Assembly (NCBI RefSeq): GCF_048773025.1
Contig: NC_133565.1
Span: 34,844,457-34,908,456, forward strand
Reading direction: 5' to 3'
DNA length: 64,000 bases
DNA from: Camelus bactrianus
Taxonomy: Eukaryota > Chordata > Mammalia > Artiodactyla > Camelidae
The notes under the pieces are model-generated. The model was given only the letters and a program-made list of their open reading frames with translations. It was not told the origin of the DNA and did no database searches. This document shows, piece by piece, positions 1 through 17,100 of the stretch. Made by a program: the position numbers and the translations under genes. Within the stretch, counting starts at the first letter, position 1. Every line of letters starts with the position of its first letter.

Positions 1-5103
<5,103 letters not shown>

Positions 5104-5440
5104 GGACGCTGTCAGCCTAGTCCCGGCCGGTCCCAGGGCAGCCTCTGCCTTTCTGCCTGAGGTAGGCCTCAGGATGGCTGAGCGGGGCCCAGCCTCTGCC
5201 TCCCTCTCTGTACCTCCGGCTCTCTGTCTTCTGTCTCTACATGTCCCTCTGTCTGTCTCTCTCCCTGTCTCTCCTCTCCATGCTCCCGCTTCCTGTCCCC
5301 TCTGTCTAAACTCAGGAGCGGCCCCAACTTCCCCTCACAGCAGCGGCTCTGGCTCGAGGAGATTTCTCCCAGGGCAGCGCTGGACGCAGCTTATGATCCT
5401 CTTAATCTTTACTGTCTCCACAGGGGATCAACCGGCCACA
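5104..5440 (-). promoter_or_regulatory. NR2E3: Probable NR2E3 5'UTR and proximal promoter region
   Basis: Sequence immediately upstream of the NR2E3 start. It is purine-rich on the minus strand (AGAGACAG-type repeats). About 300 bp upstream, near 5399-5412, the minus strand reads AAAGATTAAGAGGATCA, containing a GATTA core like the homeodomain site used by CRX/OTX2, known upstream regulators of photoreceptor genes. No TATA box is obvious. A short upstream reading frame (ATG at 5281, stop at 5237, 15 codons including the stop) would lie in the leader if transcription starts upstream of it. Promoter position is inferred only from the gene start. Confidence 0.35.
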
Positions 5441-6114
5441 CCTGCAGCATTATCAAGGTGCCCCCGGAGCCGGTCAGTCCGGCCGCCCCTCTCCAGCTCC
5501 CAGGCTGCCTGGTGTCCCCGGGTGGCTCCTGTCCTGTGCTCTCATGCTGTTCAAATCATCAAGGAGACGTGGACTCCACTTGCCCCAGGACTGGATGTGT
5601 CTGGAGACAAGCGTGTGGCTTGGCGGGGGTGGGGTGTCCGTGTATGTGTGGCTCTGCACACGGGTGCTCACTGTGGGGCCTGGGTGGCTCCTGTTCTCCA
5701 CCCCAGTGCTTCTCACTCAGTCCCTTGATTAGCGGACGGCGTAGGGCCCAGGATTTGAAGGTCTGAGCACTCTTGGATGGCTAGTAGCCCCCAGACGCCC
5801 AGCACAGAGGCAGCTCCCATCATACATGGAAATGAGTCAATGCACGGTCTGAGGCTGGCCTGCAGGCAGGGCGGCTGGGGCCCCATGTGGAGGGTCTCTG
5901 TTGGACTGGAGGCGGTGAGGACACAGACCCTGAGTCTGACTACGGGCTCTCAGGTGGCCTCCCCACCCTTCCCTGACTTGGTCTCACAGTCCTAGCCAGG
6001 CCGGTCCCTCAGCTGTCTCCAGACCCAGTCTTCCCAGCTTGAGCCCAGTGATGGTTCTGAAGGGAGGAGGTGGAAAGAGGTGTCCGCCCCTCCCTGGACC
6101 GGGCACCAGGCCTC

Positions 6115-6330
6115 AGACAGAGCTGAGACAGACCCAAGTTCGAATCCCCGCTTCCTCACAGTCAGCCCTGCATCCCCGAGCAAGTGACTTAACCTGTCTG
6201 AGCCTCAGTCCCCTCGTCTCACAAAGGGGTGAGGGAAGTTCCCGCGTGGCGCTGTAACCGGGGTAGCTAAGCTGATTCTCCGTGTCCAGTGCGTGGCACG
6301 TAGCAGGAGCGAGACCAGTGACGGGAGCTG
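6115..6330 (+). repeat. MIR SINE
   Basis: Core 'caagtgacttaacctgtctg' with 'agcctcagtcccctcgtctc' is the conserved MIR centre; preceding 'gttcgaatccccgcttcctc' matches the MIR tRNA-derived part. Ancient mammalian SINE, plus orientation. Confidence 0.8.
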
Positions 6331-7374
6331 TTACCATGATTACTTCTCAGGGTTACTGAGACGAGCCCAGAGCAATCCACAGTGGGCGGCCTTTTCTCCT
6401 GCTCCCCCCACCTCACCCCCACTCCCATCCCACGCCCAGGCCAGAGAAGAAAGCCCCATGTTGGTCTGGAGGGAACCACCCATCCTCAGCAGACCTGGGC
6501 TCACCCCGGCAGGAGCTGGCCCGGCCTGAGAGCCTGAGGGCTCAGGGCGGACAGTGTGAAGATTCTGGAAGGATCACAGAGTTATGGGGACAGAGGGGGT
6601 GGGGCAAGTGGGGTTAACCCTCGCTGTGACAGGGAAGCAGTATTGGGGATTTGGAAAGTCAGCTTGAGGGGCTTTGCACGGTAATCTGCTTTCTGGGGCC
6701 TCAGAAGATCGAGGCCATGGGGCTGAGGCCCCTCGCCTGGCCTCCTCTGCCCCCGTCCTTGCCCTCACCTGTCTCCTAACCAGCAGCCCCTCAGGGCCCT
6801 CCACTGCAAGGTCTCCAGCTGCACCTGACCTCCAAAGCCAAGGGCATCTCCCGTGAACTTGACTGACAGTTCCCTCCTTCCCAAGTAGCACCTCTCCCTC
6901 TTCTTCTGGAGGACCCCTTCCCCACCTTCCTCTCCCTCTGGACTTGTCGACAGCTCCGGTGCCCCAGCGGACATCTCCACCCCCCCTCCCCCCCACCAGC
7001 AGCCTCCCGCCCTGGGAGCCAGCTGCTCGGAAGGAGGGGGACAGCAGACCACCCTGGCTGGGAGGGAGGACCTGGAGGCCGAGCACTGGGCCAGGAGACA
7101 GGCTAAGGGGTTTGTAGGAAGGGTGACCAGGAAAGATTTTTTTTTTTTCCTGTCAAGGGAGATATTTACAGAAAAATATTTGAGAACAGGAGTTCCTTTT
7201 ACAATGAGAGACAGAGAGAAGAAAGAGGCAGGGAGAGAGAGTGAAGCTGGAAGTAGGGTGTAAATCAAATACCTGATACCTGAGCAAAACTAGGTGGGGT
7301 GCAGGGCACAAGTAGAGGGGCGGCTCTGGCCTGGAGAGGGGTTGCCCGGAAGGACTCAGAGAACCCAGGGCTTT

Positions 7375-7530
7375 GGGCAGGCTTGGGTTCAGATCCTGGT
7401 TTTACAACTTCCTGGCTGTGTGAGCTTGGACAAGTTACTCTGCCTCTCTGTTTCAGCCCCACCATCTCTGAACTGGGGAGGCTAGTGCTCCTGGCGGTTG
7501 TGGCGGGATTAGAGGAGGTGACACTACAGG
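7375..7530 (+). repeat. MIR SINE
   Basis: 'ggttcagatcctggttttac' followed by 'ctgtgtgagcttggacaagt' and 'tactctgcctctctgtttca' is a clear MIR in plus orientation. Confidence 0.85.
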
Positions 7531-9484
7531 GGCTGGCCCCGTCCAAGGTGAGAGGGAGGAGGCAGGTGGAAGGGAGCCGGGGGGGGGGGGCAGAGGCTGG
7601 TGGGGGAGGGCAGAGGCTGGGGTGAACGCCTTGGAGAGGGTGAGGTGAGGTCTGAAGTAGCCGCCTTGGGACAAGGGGCTCAGGGAGGGACGGTGCGGGG
7701 AGCTCTGAGGCCCCACTGAGGTTAATGACGGTGACGGTCTGGGCAGGTATAGAATTTTCCTTGAAGCCCACAGCAGCCTGGCAGATACTGGGAGAACATG
7801 GACACCAGGACTGCTCCATGGCTGCACTTCCTCTGGGCAAGTGTGTGGGAAGGACCTCGAGGAAGGGGTTGACGGTGGGGGAGAGGAGTCCTGGGGGAGA
7901 ACTGAGCAGGGATGCGGAGCGGGAGGAACGCCTTTCCCCAGGGGGGTCTTTTCTCTGCTGCTCTCCATCTGAGCTGCCCTGCCCCTCCTCCCTATCTGCC
8001 CAATCTCTCCCATCCTCCAAGGCCTGGTAGGGCTCACCTCCTCCAGGCTGTCTGCCCTGACTCCTCTGTCCACCTTTTCTTTTTCTAGAGGCACCTCCAG
8101 AGCTAGATATTGTCTTTAACATAGGGCCTCACGCCAGGTCAGCTTTCTCTCCTCAGTCGATGGAAGGTTCCAGGGACCAGGTTCAGACAGAGTTTGGGGT
8201 CAGCTGGGCATGCGGATCCCAGGCCTTAATGAACAGAAGTCCATTTTTAACTTGTTTCTATTTTCCTGGTATTCTATAGGGTTTGTATTACTTGGAATGA
8301 AAAAAAAATTAATCCATCAAAATAGAAGACACCAGCACTGCTGGACCTGCTTGTTCTCACACTGTGTGTTCTGACTTTATCATGTCAGCCCTTCCATCAT
8401 TTTGCTCGCAGCCGAGCTCCTCTCCTCTCTCTCACCCTGGCCCTCGGTTCTTTGGCAGGTCAGGCCCAGCCAGAGCTGTGACTGTGCTGGGGAAAAGGAT
8501 GACAGCCCAGCAGGGCCAGGGGACAGGGGGGTCCCTCCCGATCTGTGACCACCAGCTGCTGGGGCAGACGCCAAAGGATTACTCAGCCCAAAGCCTTGGA
8601 TCTGCTGACGAAGCTGCCAGAGGCCACCTTATCACTAATACAATTATTCCCCCAGGGGACAGGTCAGCAACTTCCTTCTGACTCCCTGGGAGTCGGGGGG
8701 GGGGGCTGGGAGGTGGGCCTTCAGAACTCATTTCCCCTTGGACCTCGGGGACCCTGGCAGGTACAGCCGCCTGCTGCAGCCCGTCCAGGGCCTGCCATAC
8801 CCTGTGTCACCAGGTCCCAGGCCTGAGAGATGGCCTGTGCTTGGCCCTCGGGAGGAGGGAGTGGTTCCTGGGCTGACCCAGCTGCTGGTCAGGCTGCCCG
8901 GCCTGGCTGGCGTGGCTGCCATGCTGGTGGCGTTGGGCTTCTGGCTGGGGGCAAGCCTTGTCCACAGCACACGGTCCTGGGAACCCGTCTTCTGGGATTT
9001 CTTAAAATTCTCTTTTCTCCCCCAATCCAAGTTTCCCTGAGGAAGGAGAGCTCGTGGTGTGTACGCCGGCCCTGGAGCTCCGGGCCCAGCAAGTCCACTT
9101 CCGGGAAACGACTCCACGGAAAATCTCACGAAGATCTAATTAGATGGCTGTTCCCTGCAGCGATTTTAGTAAAACACCCATCCGGAGACAACTGGCCAAA
9201 TAAAGCATGCTCGTCCCGAGGGTGGAATGCTGTGCGGCTGTTGAAAGTGGTACTGTCCCCAAATCCATTTCCACGGAAACACGTCCTCTGACTTTCAGCC
9301 TCAGTCCAGCTACAGAACAGCAGGTGCGGTTTGATTTAGCGCGTCTCGGGGATTCCCGGCCAAGCACGCGCCTCCTTTCCCCTCGGTAGGACCGGAGTTA
9401 AGCAGTAGTCTCTTTTTCTAGAGATGCGAATAGAAGGTTCAGGACTCCAAGAAGCCGACGCCAGCTGGAAAGTTTCTCAACAAA

Positions 9485-9500
9485 GCCTCTTTATTTCCTT
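9485..9500 (-). terminator. Candidate polyadenylation signal between the two genes
   Basis: Minus strand reads GGAAATAAAGAGGCTTTGTTG (AATAAA at 9490-9495), followed by a GT-rich stretch. It could end an unannotated non-coding transcript or a longer THSD4 3'UTR form; equally it may be chance. Confidence 0.2.
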
Positions 9501-10347
9501 TTCAAGATAGTATTTAGAAATAATCAGATATTCCGTGCCCTGGTTCCCAGGTCTCGGCTACTGAAGTCTTTCCTTCCAGAATTGTTTTAAAGGTCTGAGC
9601 AGAGCAGGGGCGCTTCCGCCCCGGTTGTGGAGGAGGAGCAGACGGAAGGGAGCCTGTCCAGGGCCCGTCCGATCTGCTGCTCCATGTTGGGGGGGATCCC
9701 CCTTCCTCTGTGGTGATGACACACCGTGAGCCAGGTCTGTTTTAGCCGCCCCCCCCCCCCGCGGTGCTCAGAGAGCGGGGCGTCTCCGTTCTCTAGGGGA
9801 GCTATTCCCAGCGGGAATTCTCACCACCCGCAGAAAATCTTACTGCCTTTGAGTGTTTGAATATGTGTTACAATTATAATCAGGATAAAACAGAGCCCTT
9901 TTCAGGTCTTTAAACAGAGAATGGCTAACTTGAAATAAATACACCCATAATAATCCCGGGAAATATTTATGGAGAACTTGTTCAGTGTTTCCGTGCGGGG
10001 ATGACAAGCCTCTCGTGCTCTCGGGTTCCCTCCCTCGTGACCTGAGGGGATGCTCGCATCTCCAGCCGCTGCTCAGGCCGGGCCGGGCTGATGCGAACGG
10101 CTGCAGCCGTAGGGGTGGGGCCTCGTCCCCAAGGAGCCCCTCCTCTTGCTGAGCCCCGTGTCATCCCCTTAGTGCTAGACCCGGTGGTGGGGTGGGGGCC
10201 GGGGAGTGAGAACTCTCTGAAAACCAGCCCCGAAGTATCTTACAAGCTCAGCCGCACGCACCACCACACCTGCGCGCACGTGTGTGTTCTTGCTGAGCTA
10301 CCCTCTGGGTTGTAACATTTACTACCTCCTAGAAACGAAACAGCAGG

Positions 10348-11015
10348 CAGGGGTTTTCAACTTGGGACACGACTGACGTTTGGGGCCAGACAATGCTTGT
10401 TGTGGGGCGTTCTGTGTCCTGGGCGGTGTTTAGTAGTTCCCTGCCCTCTGCTCACTAAATGCTGTTGCGGAAAAAATACGTTACAGCTGGGTATTAAAAG
10501 TCAGTGTTACAGCTCAGCTGTGACAGCAGTCTGAATCCCGGCGATACCAAGCAGCACTTAGACAGTTGGAGAACTCAAGTTCATTACACCACCAAGCCCA
10601 AAGGAGTTTACATTTCAAGCTCTATACTGCGACTCTCGCTTTACACAGGACTTTTATAGGCTGCCAGTTTTACACTTTGCAACATCATATGCAAATAAAG
10701 TATAACAGAAGTTGACCAACCAGAAATAAGCTTTTTAGAAATAGCCCAATCAGGAGTGAGAGAAGTAACCAATCAGAAGTGAGCTCAGGGAACCAATAGA
10801 ATTCTAGGTGTAAGTTAGCCACTTTAGAGGCAAAAAGTGAGATAGAGCCTCTGGGCCAGGGAACGGGCGGTGCTGGTAGAGCAGCGGCCCTGCCTAGGGG
10901 TCCTGCCTGTCTTTTTATGGGGCTTCCCGCCTCAATGCCAGCCCCTTCTTTCCAGCTGTGACAGCCAGAAATGTCTCCAGACATTGCTGAATGTCCCCTT
11001 GAAGGACACGGGTCT
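10348..11015 (+). mobile_element. hAT-Charlie-type non-autonomous DNA transposon, split by an LTR
   Basis: The left part (10348-10462) begins CAGGGGTTTTCAACTTGGGA and continues 'ttgttgtggggcgttctgtg', a standard MER5-group motif. The right part (10935-11015) continues 'ccagctgtgacagccagaaa' and 'tgtctccagacattgctgaa'. The two halves are collinear with the consensus and separated by a 472-bp solo LTR. The precise subfamily is not assigned. Old, shared across placental mammals. Confidence 0.75.
10463..10934 (-). mobile_element. Solo LTR of an endogenous retrovirus (ERV1-like fossil)
   Basis: 472 bp with TG...CA ends flanked by the 4-bp direct repeat ATGC (10459-10462 and 10935-10938), inserted into a hAT-type element. 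Read on the minus strand it has an LTR layout: several CCAAT-type boxes (ATTGG at about 10698-10800, roughly 30 bp apart), a TATA-like CCTATAAAAG at about 10650, then a downstream R/U5-like part with 'taatgaacttgagttctcca'. No internal retroviral sequence flanks it, so it is a solo LTR left by recombination. The 4-bp duplication suggests a gammaretrovirus-like (class I) family; the exact family is not identified. It is younger than the element it splits. Confidence 0.75.
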
Positions 11016-11384
11016 AAGTCCTGTTATCTCCTACTTTCCTGACAGTTCACCAACCTGATTCCACAGTTGCAGGAAGCACTTCCTGTGGCAGGTGTCTGTG
11101 AGGAACCCCTGGCCGTTAGGTGTGTGACACTATGTCCAGTGTCATGTGTAGGCAGACTCAGGAACTGTCTGGAAGGATGCTCAAAGTGTCGGCAGGTTTC
11201 TCTGTAGGAGAATTTTACTATTGTATTTTCAACATATTTTTCTGTGTTGTTTGAATGTTTAATAATGAACATGTATCATAATTATAATTAAGATGAAGCT
11301 TTTTCATGTTTTTAAAAGAGACTAGCTAATTTGAAATAAACATGACCGTTAATCACAATCATCATTGGAAATACTTATTTAAGA

Positions 11385-11575
11385 AATAAATATATGCCCG
11401 TCACAGTTGTATGTGTTTATATGTGTGAACTCACTTCATCTTCACAACACTACCAGGTAGGCAGTACCATTATTAGCTTCTTTTTGCAGACAAGACTGCC
11501 AGAGAGGTTTAGCGACTTGCCCAACGTCACGCAGCTGGTAGGTGACAGAGCTGTGATTCAAACCCAGGCAGATAA
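11385..11575 (-). repeat. MIR SINE
   Basis: 'gcagacaagactgccagaga' then 'gcgacttgcccaacgtcacg' and 'cagctggtaggtgacagagc' is the reverse complement of the MIR core, so the element lies on the minus strand. Confidence 0.75.
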
Positions 11576-11739
11576 GCTGGTTATTTTAGGAGAATGTATC
11601 TGCCCAAGGGAAGGGAGGAAAAAATGGGACTATCACATTTAAAAAATCACCTCCGTACATGTAATAAAGAAAACCTCCTGCAGACACATTCCCTCCCCAG
11701 GAAGGCTGACAGGGCGGTCCCCAGGGATTCGGGGCTGCT

Positions 11740-12075
11740 GGAGCCACTCTGAGCCGGCGTCGCTGTTCTGGCGTTTCCCCGAGATGCAGCTCTTAGCCTC
11801 CAGCTGCAGTAACGCGTCTAGAGAAGAGCGAGAGGCTCACTCTGTCGGAGCCTTTGTTTTCTGTGTTTGCTTCCAACGCAAGGGCTCTGGGCTGACTGGG
11901 AGTTCCCTGCAGTGCTGCGCGTCCGTGCGCGCGCGTGTGCAGGGGCGCGTGTGCGCGGGGAGGACCCGGCTGGCCGCGCCCGCCGAGGGCTGCCTGAGCG
12001 GTTGGCGCGAGGACCCCCGCCCTGCCTGTGTCTGCCGTTTTTCCTTGAGGCCCCAGACGACGTGCTGCCAGCTGC
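11740..12075. promoter_or_regulatory. CpG-rich patch in the intergenic region
   Basis: Dense CG dinucleotides, densest at 11920-12010 (for example 'gcgcgtccgtgcgcgcgcgt' and 'ccgcgcccgccgag'), in otherwise CpG-poor surroundings about 7 kb upstream of NR2E3 and 7 kb downstream of the THSD4 end. Such patches often mark promoters. An upstream, alternative NR2E3 promoter or a non-coding RNA start is possible; no start site can be read directly. Confidence 0.4.
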
Positions 12076-13824
12076 CAGGGCGCCTTGAAACTGCCGGGAT
12101 CGAACTGTTTAGATGAGTGAGCCCTGCTCACTGGTAACATTGGGCACGTTTTCCTTCCTGACTTCTGATCCTGAGGGAAGCTGTGTTTAATGACATTCCT
12201 TATTAGCTCCATTTATCAATTTGGTGAACATGGTAAACTGAGGTAGCAAAAATCCATCTGCCCAGAGATGGAGGACACGGTCTTTAGGATGACATTTGAG
12301 AAAACATATACGCTCAAAGCAATTCTCCCTGAGATGTGACGTTGCAGGAGGGTCCCCGGGGTGGACCGACTGCTGGCCATCTTTTCAGCCTGGGCTGCAG
12401 TCTTGCCCCGGCTCCAGGCTCTGGCCGCAAAGGTCTCCTGGATCCCTGAACACAGCGAATGTCTTCCCCAAACACGGGCTTCCCGTATGAGGTTCCTGCT
12501 CCCTGTTATCTTCAAAGGGCTTTAACCTGCTCTTTGCTAGAACTTCTTACACAAACACTACACCATGATATGAGAAGGTGTTGTTTTCAGTCACCATGCA
12601 CTGGAAATAGCTAAATATATATTTTTTAGTTAATAAATTATGGCATGTTTCCCAGATGGCTATTTTTCTGCCATTGAAAGGGGGTTATATGGAAAAATGT
12701 TACGATGAACTAGCAAGCTACGAAATACTACAGACACTATGACATTTGTATACAAAACCAAAATGGTTCTGTTAAGTCACGGGCACTCTGCCTGGTATTA
12801 AATCAAATTTGATAGAAATTATCTTTTTTAATTGTACTAAATTTTATTTAATAAAATTATTAAATTATAAAAATGCATTACAATATACTTAATATATTTA
12901 ATAGGAAAAAGTGTTTAATGGATATTAACATTATTATTTTACTGACCTTTTTATGTTGTTATACTGTTTCTTCAGCATCAAGAATGGTCAGTTATTTATT
13001 CGTTTATTTATTTAGTCATCTGCTTTCCATGGTAGCGTCTAACTAAGTCTGTGATCTATATTTTTATTCCCAGACACAGTCCTAAGTTGAGACTCTTGGA
13101 TAAGATATTGAAATTTAAAATAAGTTTTCTGGAATGCTGAAATTATTTTGGAAACAGAATGTTCAAAAACAGACACACACAATTAAAATACATGAAGGAG
13201 TCAATTTTAATTTAGTTTGTCATGGCGATGGTATTGTGGCTGTGCTTAATAAACGTGAATGTTTATAACTGTTGGAGGCATGTCCTGAGGCATTTACCAG
13301 AGAAGTGATTGAATGTCTTGCATTTGCTTTTTAAAGACCCCCCCTCAACCTGCCCCCAAAAGTAAATGAATGAATATGAACTGAGAACAACTAAGGTTGA
13401 TGGTTTGATGTGGGAAATGAGACCATGGGGTTTCACTAAACTATTACCTCCACAATTTTGTTTATGATTGAAATTTTATAAAATAAAAAATTAATTAAAA
13501 ATTATCTACTCACACAAGCAGACAACATGCAAAATGATACAAAAATGTGGTTGATGACTTTGGACACGTTCTCAAGTCTGTCTTTCCTGGTTGTCCCTTT
13601 GTTTGCACCCCACCCCTGCAAACTGTCACTCACCATTTTTATCTTGCTGTGTAATTGACGAAAATTCCAGGTGCTGGCTTTGCATTGGGTTTTGTGCACC
13701 AGCGACCTCTCCTGGAAGAAGGAAAAGGCAGCTAGCTGTGGTGGAGGTGCCTTAGAGCTTCTCTCTGAATGAGTGTCTGTTTTTTTTTTCAATGGTGTTC
13801 CTTAGAGAATTTATTTATCTGTTT
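12076..13824. other. Intergenic stretch, strongly AT-rich from 12.6 to 13.5 kb
   Basis: 12590-12800 resembles an old L1 segment in plus orientation ('tttctgccattgaaaggggg' and nearby). 12800-13500 is low-complexity A+T DNA with runs such as 'taattgtactaaattttatt'. No gene is supported. 13500-13800 holds nothing recognised. Confidence 0.5.
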
Positions 13825-14190
13825 AACTTACTTGTTATTAAATTTTTTTATAATTGACATATAACATCGTGTAAGTTTAAGCTGTACAACGTGTTGATCT
13901 GACGCGTCATATGTTCCAAATGGATTAGCCAACACCAGCATCATGTCACGCGGTTGTCACGTCACGATTCTTGTCCGCGGTGAGAGCAGGGACAAGACCT
14001 GCTGGTGCGGCACAGTCTCGTCCACCCTCGTCACCACACTGTGCGTTGGAGCCCAGCACGTGTTCGTTTTCTAACTGAAGCTTAGACCCTTGACTAACCT
14101 CTCCCCGTCCCCCACCCCCAGGGCCCTGGAAACCACCATTTTACTGTCCGTCTCTACCAGCCTGGCTTCTTTTTTTTTTTTTTAAGATTC
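13825..14190 (-). repeat. L1 LINE 3' fragment
   Basis: 'tataattgacatataacatc', then 'gtttaagctgtacaacgtgt' and further 'ggaaaccaccattttactgt' are the reverse complement of L1 3'UTR/ORF2-end sequence. Old and 5'-truncated; ends in a T run near 14170. Confidence 0.75.
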
Positions 14191-17100
14191 TACAGATCAG
14201 TGATCTCCTGCAGTGCTTTTCCTTGTCTGATTTATTTCTCTTGGGATGCCCGCGGCTGGCTTGCCTCAAATCCTTGTCCTCCTCCTCCAGCCAACTCTTT
14301 CTCACACGTCAGGACTCAGCACCAGTGTCTCTCCTCAGATCCGAGCTCTCCATCCCTCCCCACTTCCCAGTCATGTGATAGCACCCAGCTCTTTGTTGAG
14401 TTGTCATTGCCTGTCTCCAACTAGACAGACCAAGAGATGTCTGAGACCAGAGAGCTGTCGACCTTTTTTAAAGGCTTGACACATAGAAGGAGCCCTGACT
14501 ATGATTTATTCAACGACTGACTGACTGAGTAAATGAAAGCACCCCTCAGTCCCCAGCAGACTTTGCAGCCCCTCCTCCTGCCCTCTCCCTCTGCTCTGGC
14601 CTCCTATAGAGCCATGTCACTGCTCCAGCTCCCTCTGCTCCCCCGCCGGGGCCTGGCCCGGGGTCTGGCAGGCGACAGGTCCACATGGTCACATCCATGG
14701 CCAGTGTTGCCACTGATTCTGTCACAGGAGTCTTAAAGCATTTATTTGCAGTTGAAAACCAGGCAGCTCAGGGATTCTCCACTCAGAGAGAGGTAAAAAT
14801 GAAAACTTGCTGGTAATCCTGATAGAGAATATGCTTTATTTTTAAAACTTTAAAATTTAAAATTTTTTCTATCTTTATTATTTATCTATTGTTAAATTTA
14901 CATATACATACTGTTAATTGTTTCTAAGAGGAGTTTAGAGCTTTAGCTTTTTAAACTTACATAGTTATTAAAGGAATAAAGCCACCACAAAACAAGAATC
15001 AACAGAATGCGGTGACCCAGTCATAAAGGACCGTCAGTGCGTTACACATATTGAAGAAATCGGTCATCTAAGCTATGCATAAGAAGTAGTTCATTTGTGT
15101 CCACTTTGTTTAGGTTCCACATATAAGTGATGTCATATGGCATTTTTCTTTCAGAAAGAGAGTGTACTTTAATAAAAGGGGTTTATCTGGCCAGAAAACT
15201 GTTCAAATGAGAAGCCCCCTCAGAATGGAATGGCATTTTCCTGGGCATCTTGTCCAGGTTTCCACAGTGATGCTTCCGTGTTGATTTACCAGGGAAGCAG
15301 CCCCTGTACAGGATTCCAGGTGTGCTGAGGAAGGGGACTGACAAGGCTCACCCGTCCATGCTTCAAGCAGAGCTCCTCTATGTGTGTCTGTTTTATAACT
15401 GGTAGGATTTTGTTTGAAGAAAGGTTTCCTTTTCCAAAAAAGTGACAAGAGGATTGCAGGAGCCTCTGGTAAGGTATTTAATAGCTGTGTGACCTTGGTT
15501 GAACCCCATAACCTCTCTGGGCTGTTAAAGAAAGAAATCGTGGCGCTAATACACCTTACCTGTGTGAAGGCAGGAGGTGGAAATAGAGGACCTCTGCAGT
15601 TCTCTCCCAGGTTCAGGATTGTACCAAGTCACAAAATCAGAGGTAGCTTGATCTACTTGCAATACCCAGAGTGACCACAAGGTGCCGCTGTTACTCCATG
15701 AGAAAAGCTTTGTCTCCTCCGTGGACTGTTTCACCCACTCCCCAAATTCTAGTGCAAGAGCTTTGGGAATTTCTTCTCAGAAATTATAGAAGAAAAAGCA
15801 AGTTCATTAGTACTTGCAACTTCAGACAGAAGATTTACATTCTTTTAGTGACGAATCTTTGCAAAGTTACCTAGGGTTTAACGCACAGCTTTGTTTTTCT
15901 CCCAAAGCACCAAAGGGGAGTGTGTGTGATGGAGCGGGGAGGGCATGGTCTAACCCTGACGTGGTGCCTTCCGCGACAAGAAGACTCTGCAAGGTTTTGT
16001 TCTGACGCACTGGCTCTTGTGTGGTAGAGCTCCCGACACACAAACATCCAGGAGATGGATGCTGAACGGAATGGATGTTGACTTTGTTGAATTGAATCAT
16101 TGAATGCCTGCTTGGCATGAAAATATATGCTCTTCTATGGAGAGGTTTTCCCATGTTCCCATAAGAATTGTGGACATGATTTGTGACAATGGCTAGAGCT
16201 GTCTCTAGCTTTTGTCTGGAATTCGGGTTTTCTGCATTTTAGAGGCGATTGCCAGGGTTTGGGGAGCACTGAGCTGGAAGGACATTTACTGAATTAAGCC
16301 CTGGTCAGGAATCTTTGTCACGTTATCTTTTGCTGGTGGGAAAAGAATGTATGGAGGCAACAGGGTTAGGCAAACTCCCGTGTTCCTAGGGGACGCCTCC
16401 CCCCCGCAGACGTTCGGAACGGGGGTGGGATGGAGCAGACGAGACTGGGGTGCTGACCTCTTGCCGCCACGAGAGCAGGGAAGGTGGAAAGGTGCTGGCG
16501 GAGGTTGCCCAGAAGGTGGTGCCTGAGGTCACCTGGGAGAGAGCCTCCGTGATGACAAAGGGTGGACGCCCTCAGCCTGGGAGCCAGACGACTTTCTAAA
16601 CACCAACCTGCCTTGTTTCCCCCAGAGTGTGGTCAGCAGCAGAGTAAATGAACTGAATGTTCCTGAGTCCATGCTGGACCAACCTGTCAGGGCCTGTTTG
16701 TAGAGGAGCCCTGGTGACCTGGTGATCGTCACGAATAGGCCTGGGCAGGGAGCACGACCTCGACTGCTTTTTAGGTCCTTCCTGCAGCCCGAGACCATCC
16801 AGCCCTTCCTGAGCGGGTGAGCAGAGGGTCAGCACTGCAAAGGCTGTTCTGAATCATCTGATGCCTCAAGCTACTGGTGATGCCGATGCTGCTCGCGCTT
16901 GAGTAACTTTCAGACCGCGTGTAAAGGAAAATAATGGTCTCCCTCACCTCCAGTACTGGATGCAATACTCCAATGGTTAGTTACGGCGCTCCCAAACGAG
17001 ACCAAGTGGAGGACGTTGTACCCCTTCCTGAACTGTACAACCAAAACGGAGTTGCTAAGTGGAAACTCTATTTCAGAACAAACAGAATGACAATCAACAG

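Larger units (their letters stand above)
5441..10347. other. Intergenic stretch between NR2E3 and the split hAT element
   Basis: No coding region supported. It holds two MIR SINEs (about 6115-6330 and 7375-7530) and a candidate minus-strand polyadenylation motif near 9490. The other parts (5.4-6.1, 6.4-7.3, 7.6-9.4 and 9.5-10.3 kb) are GC-rich unique-looking DNA in which I see nothing definite. Confidence 0.6.

Noticed and set aside
7265-8122. A 285-codon minus-strand open frame upstream of NR2E3
   Set aside because: Ser/Pro-rich with no known domain, overlaps a MIR at 7375-7530 and lacks splice or start context; best explained by GC-rich non-coding DNA.
11784-12116. A 110-codon plus-strand open frame in the CpG-rich patch
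   Set aside because: CpG-rich DNA is poor in stop codons; no similarity recognised and no splice structure.
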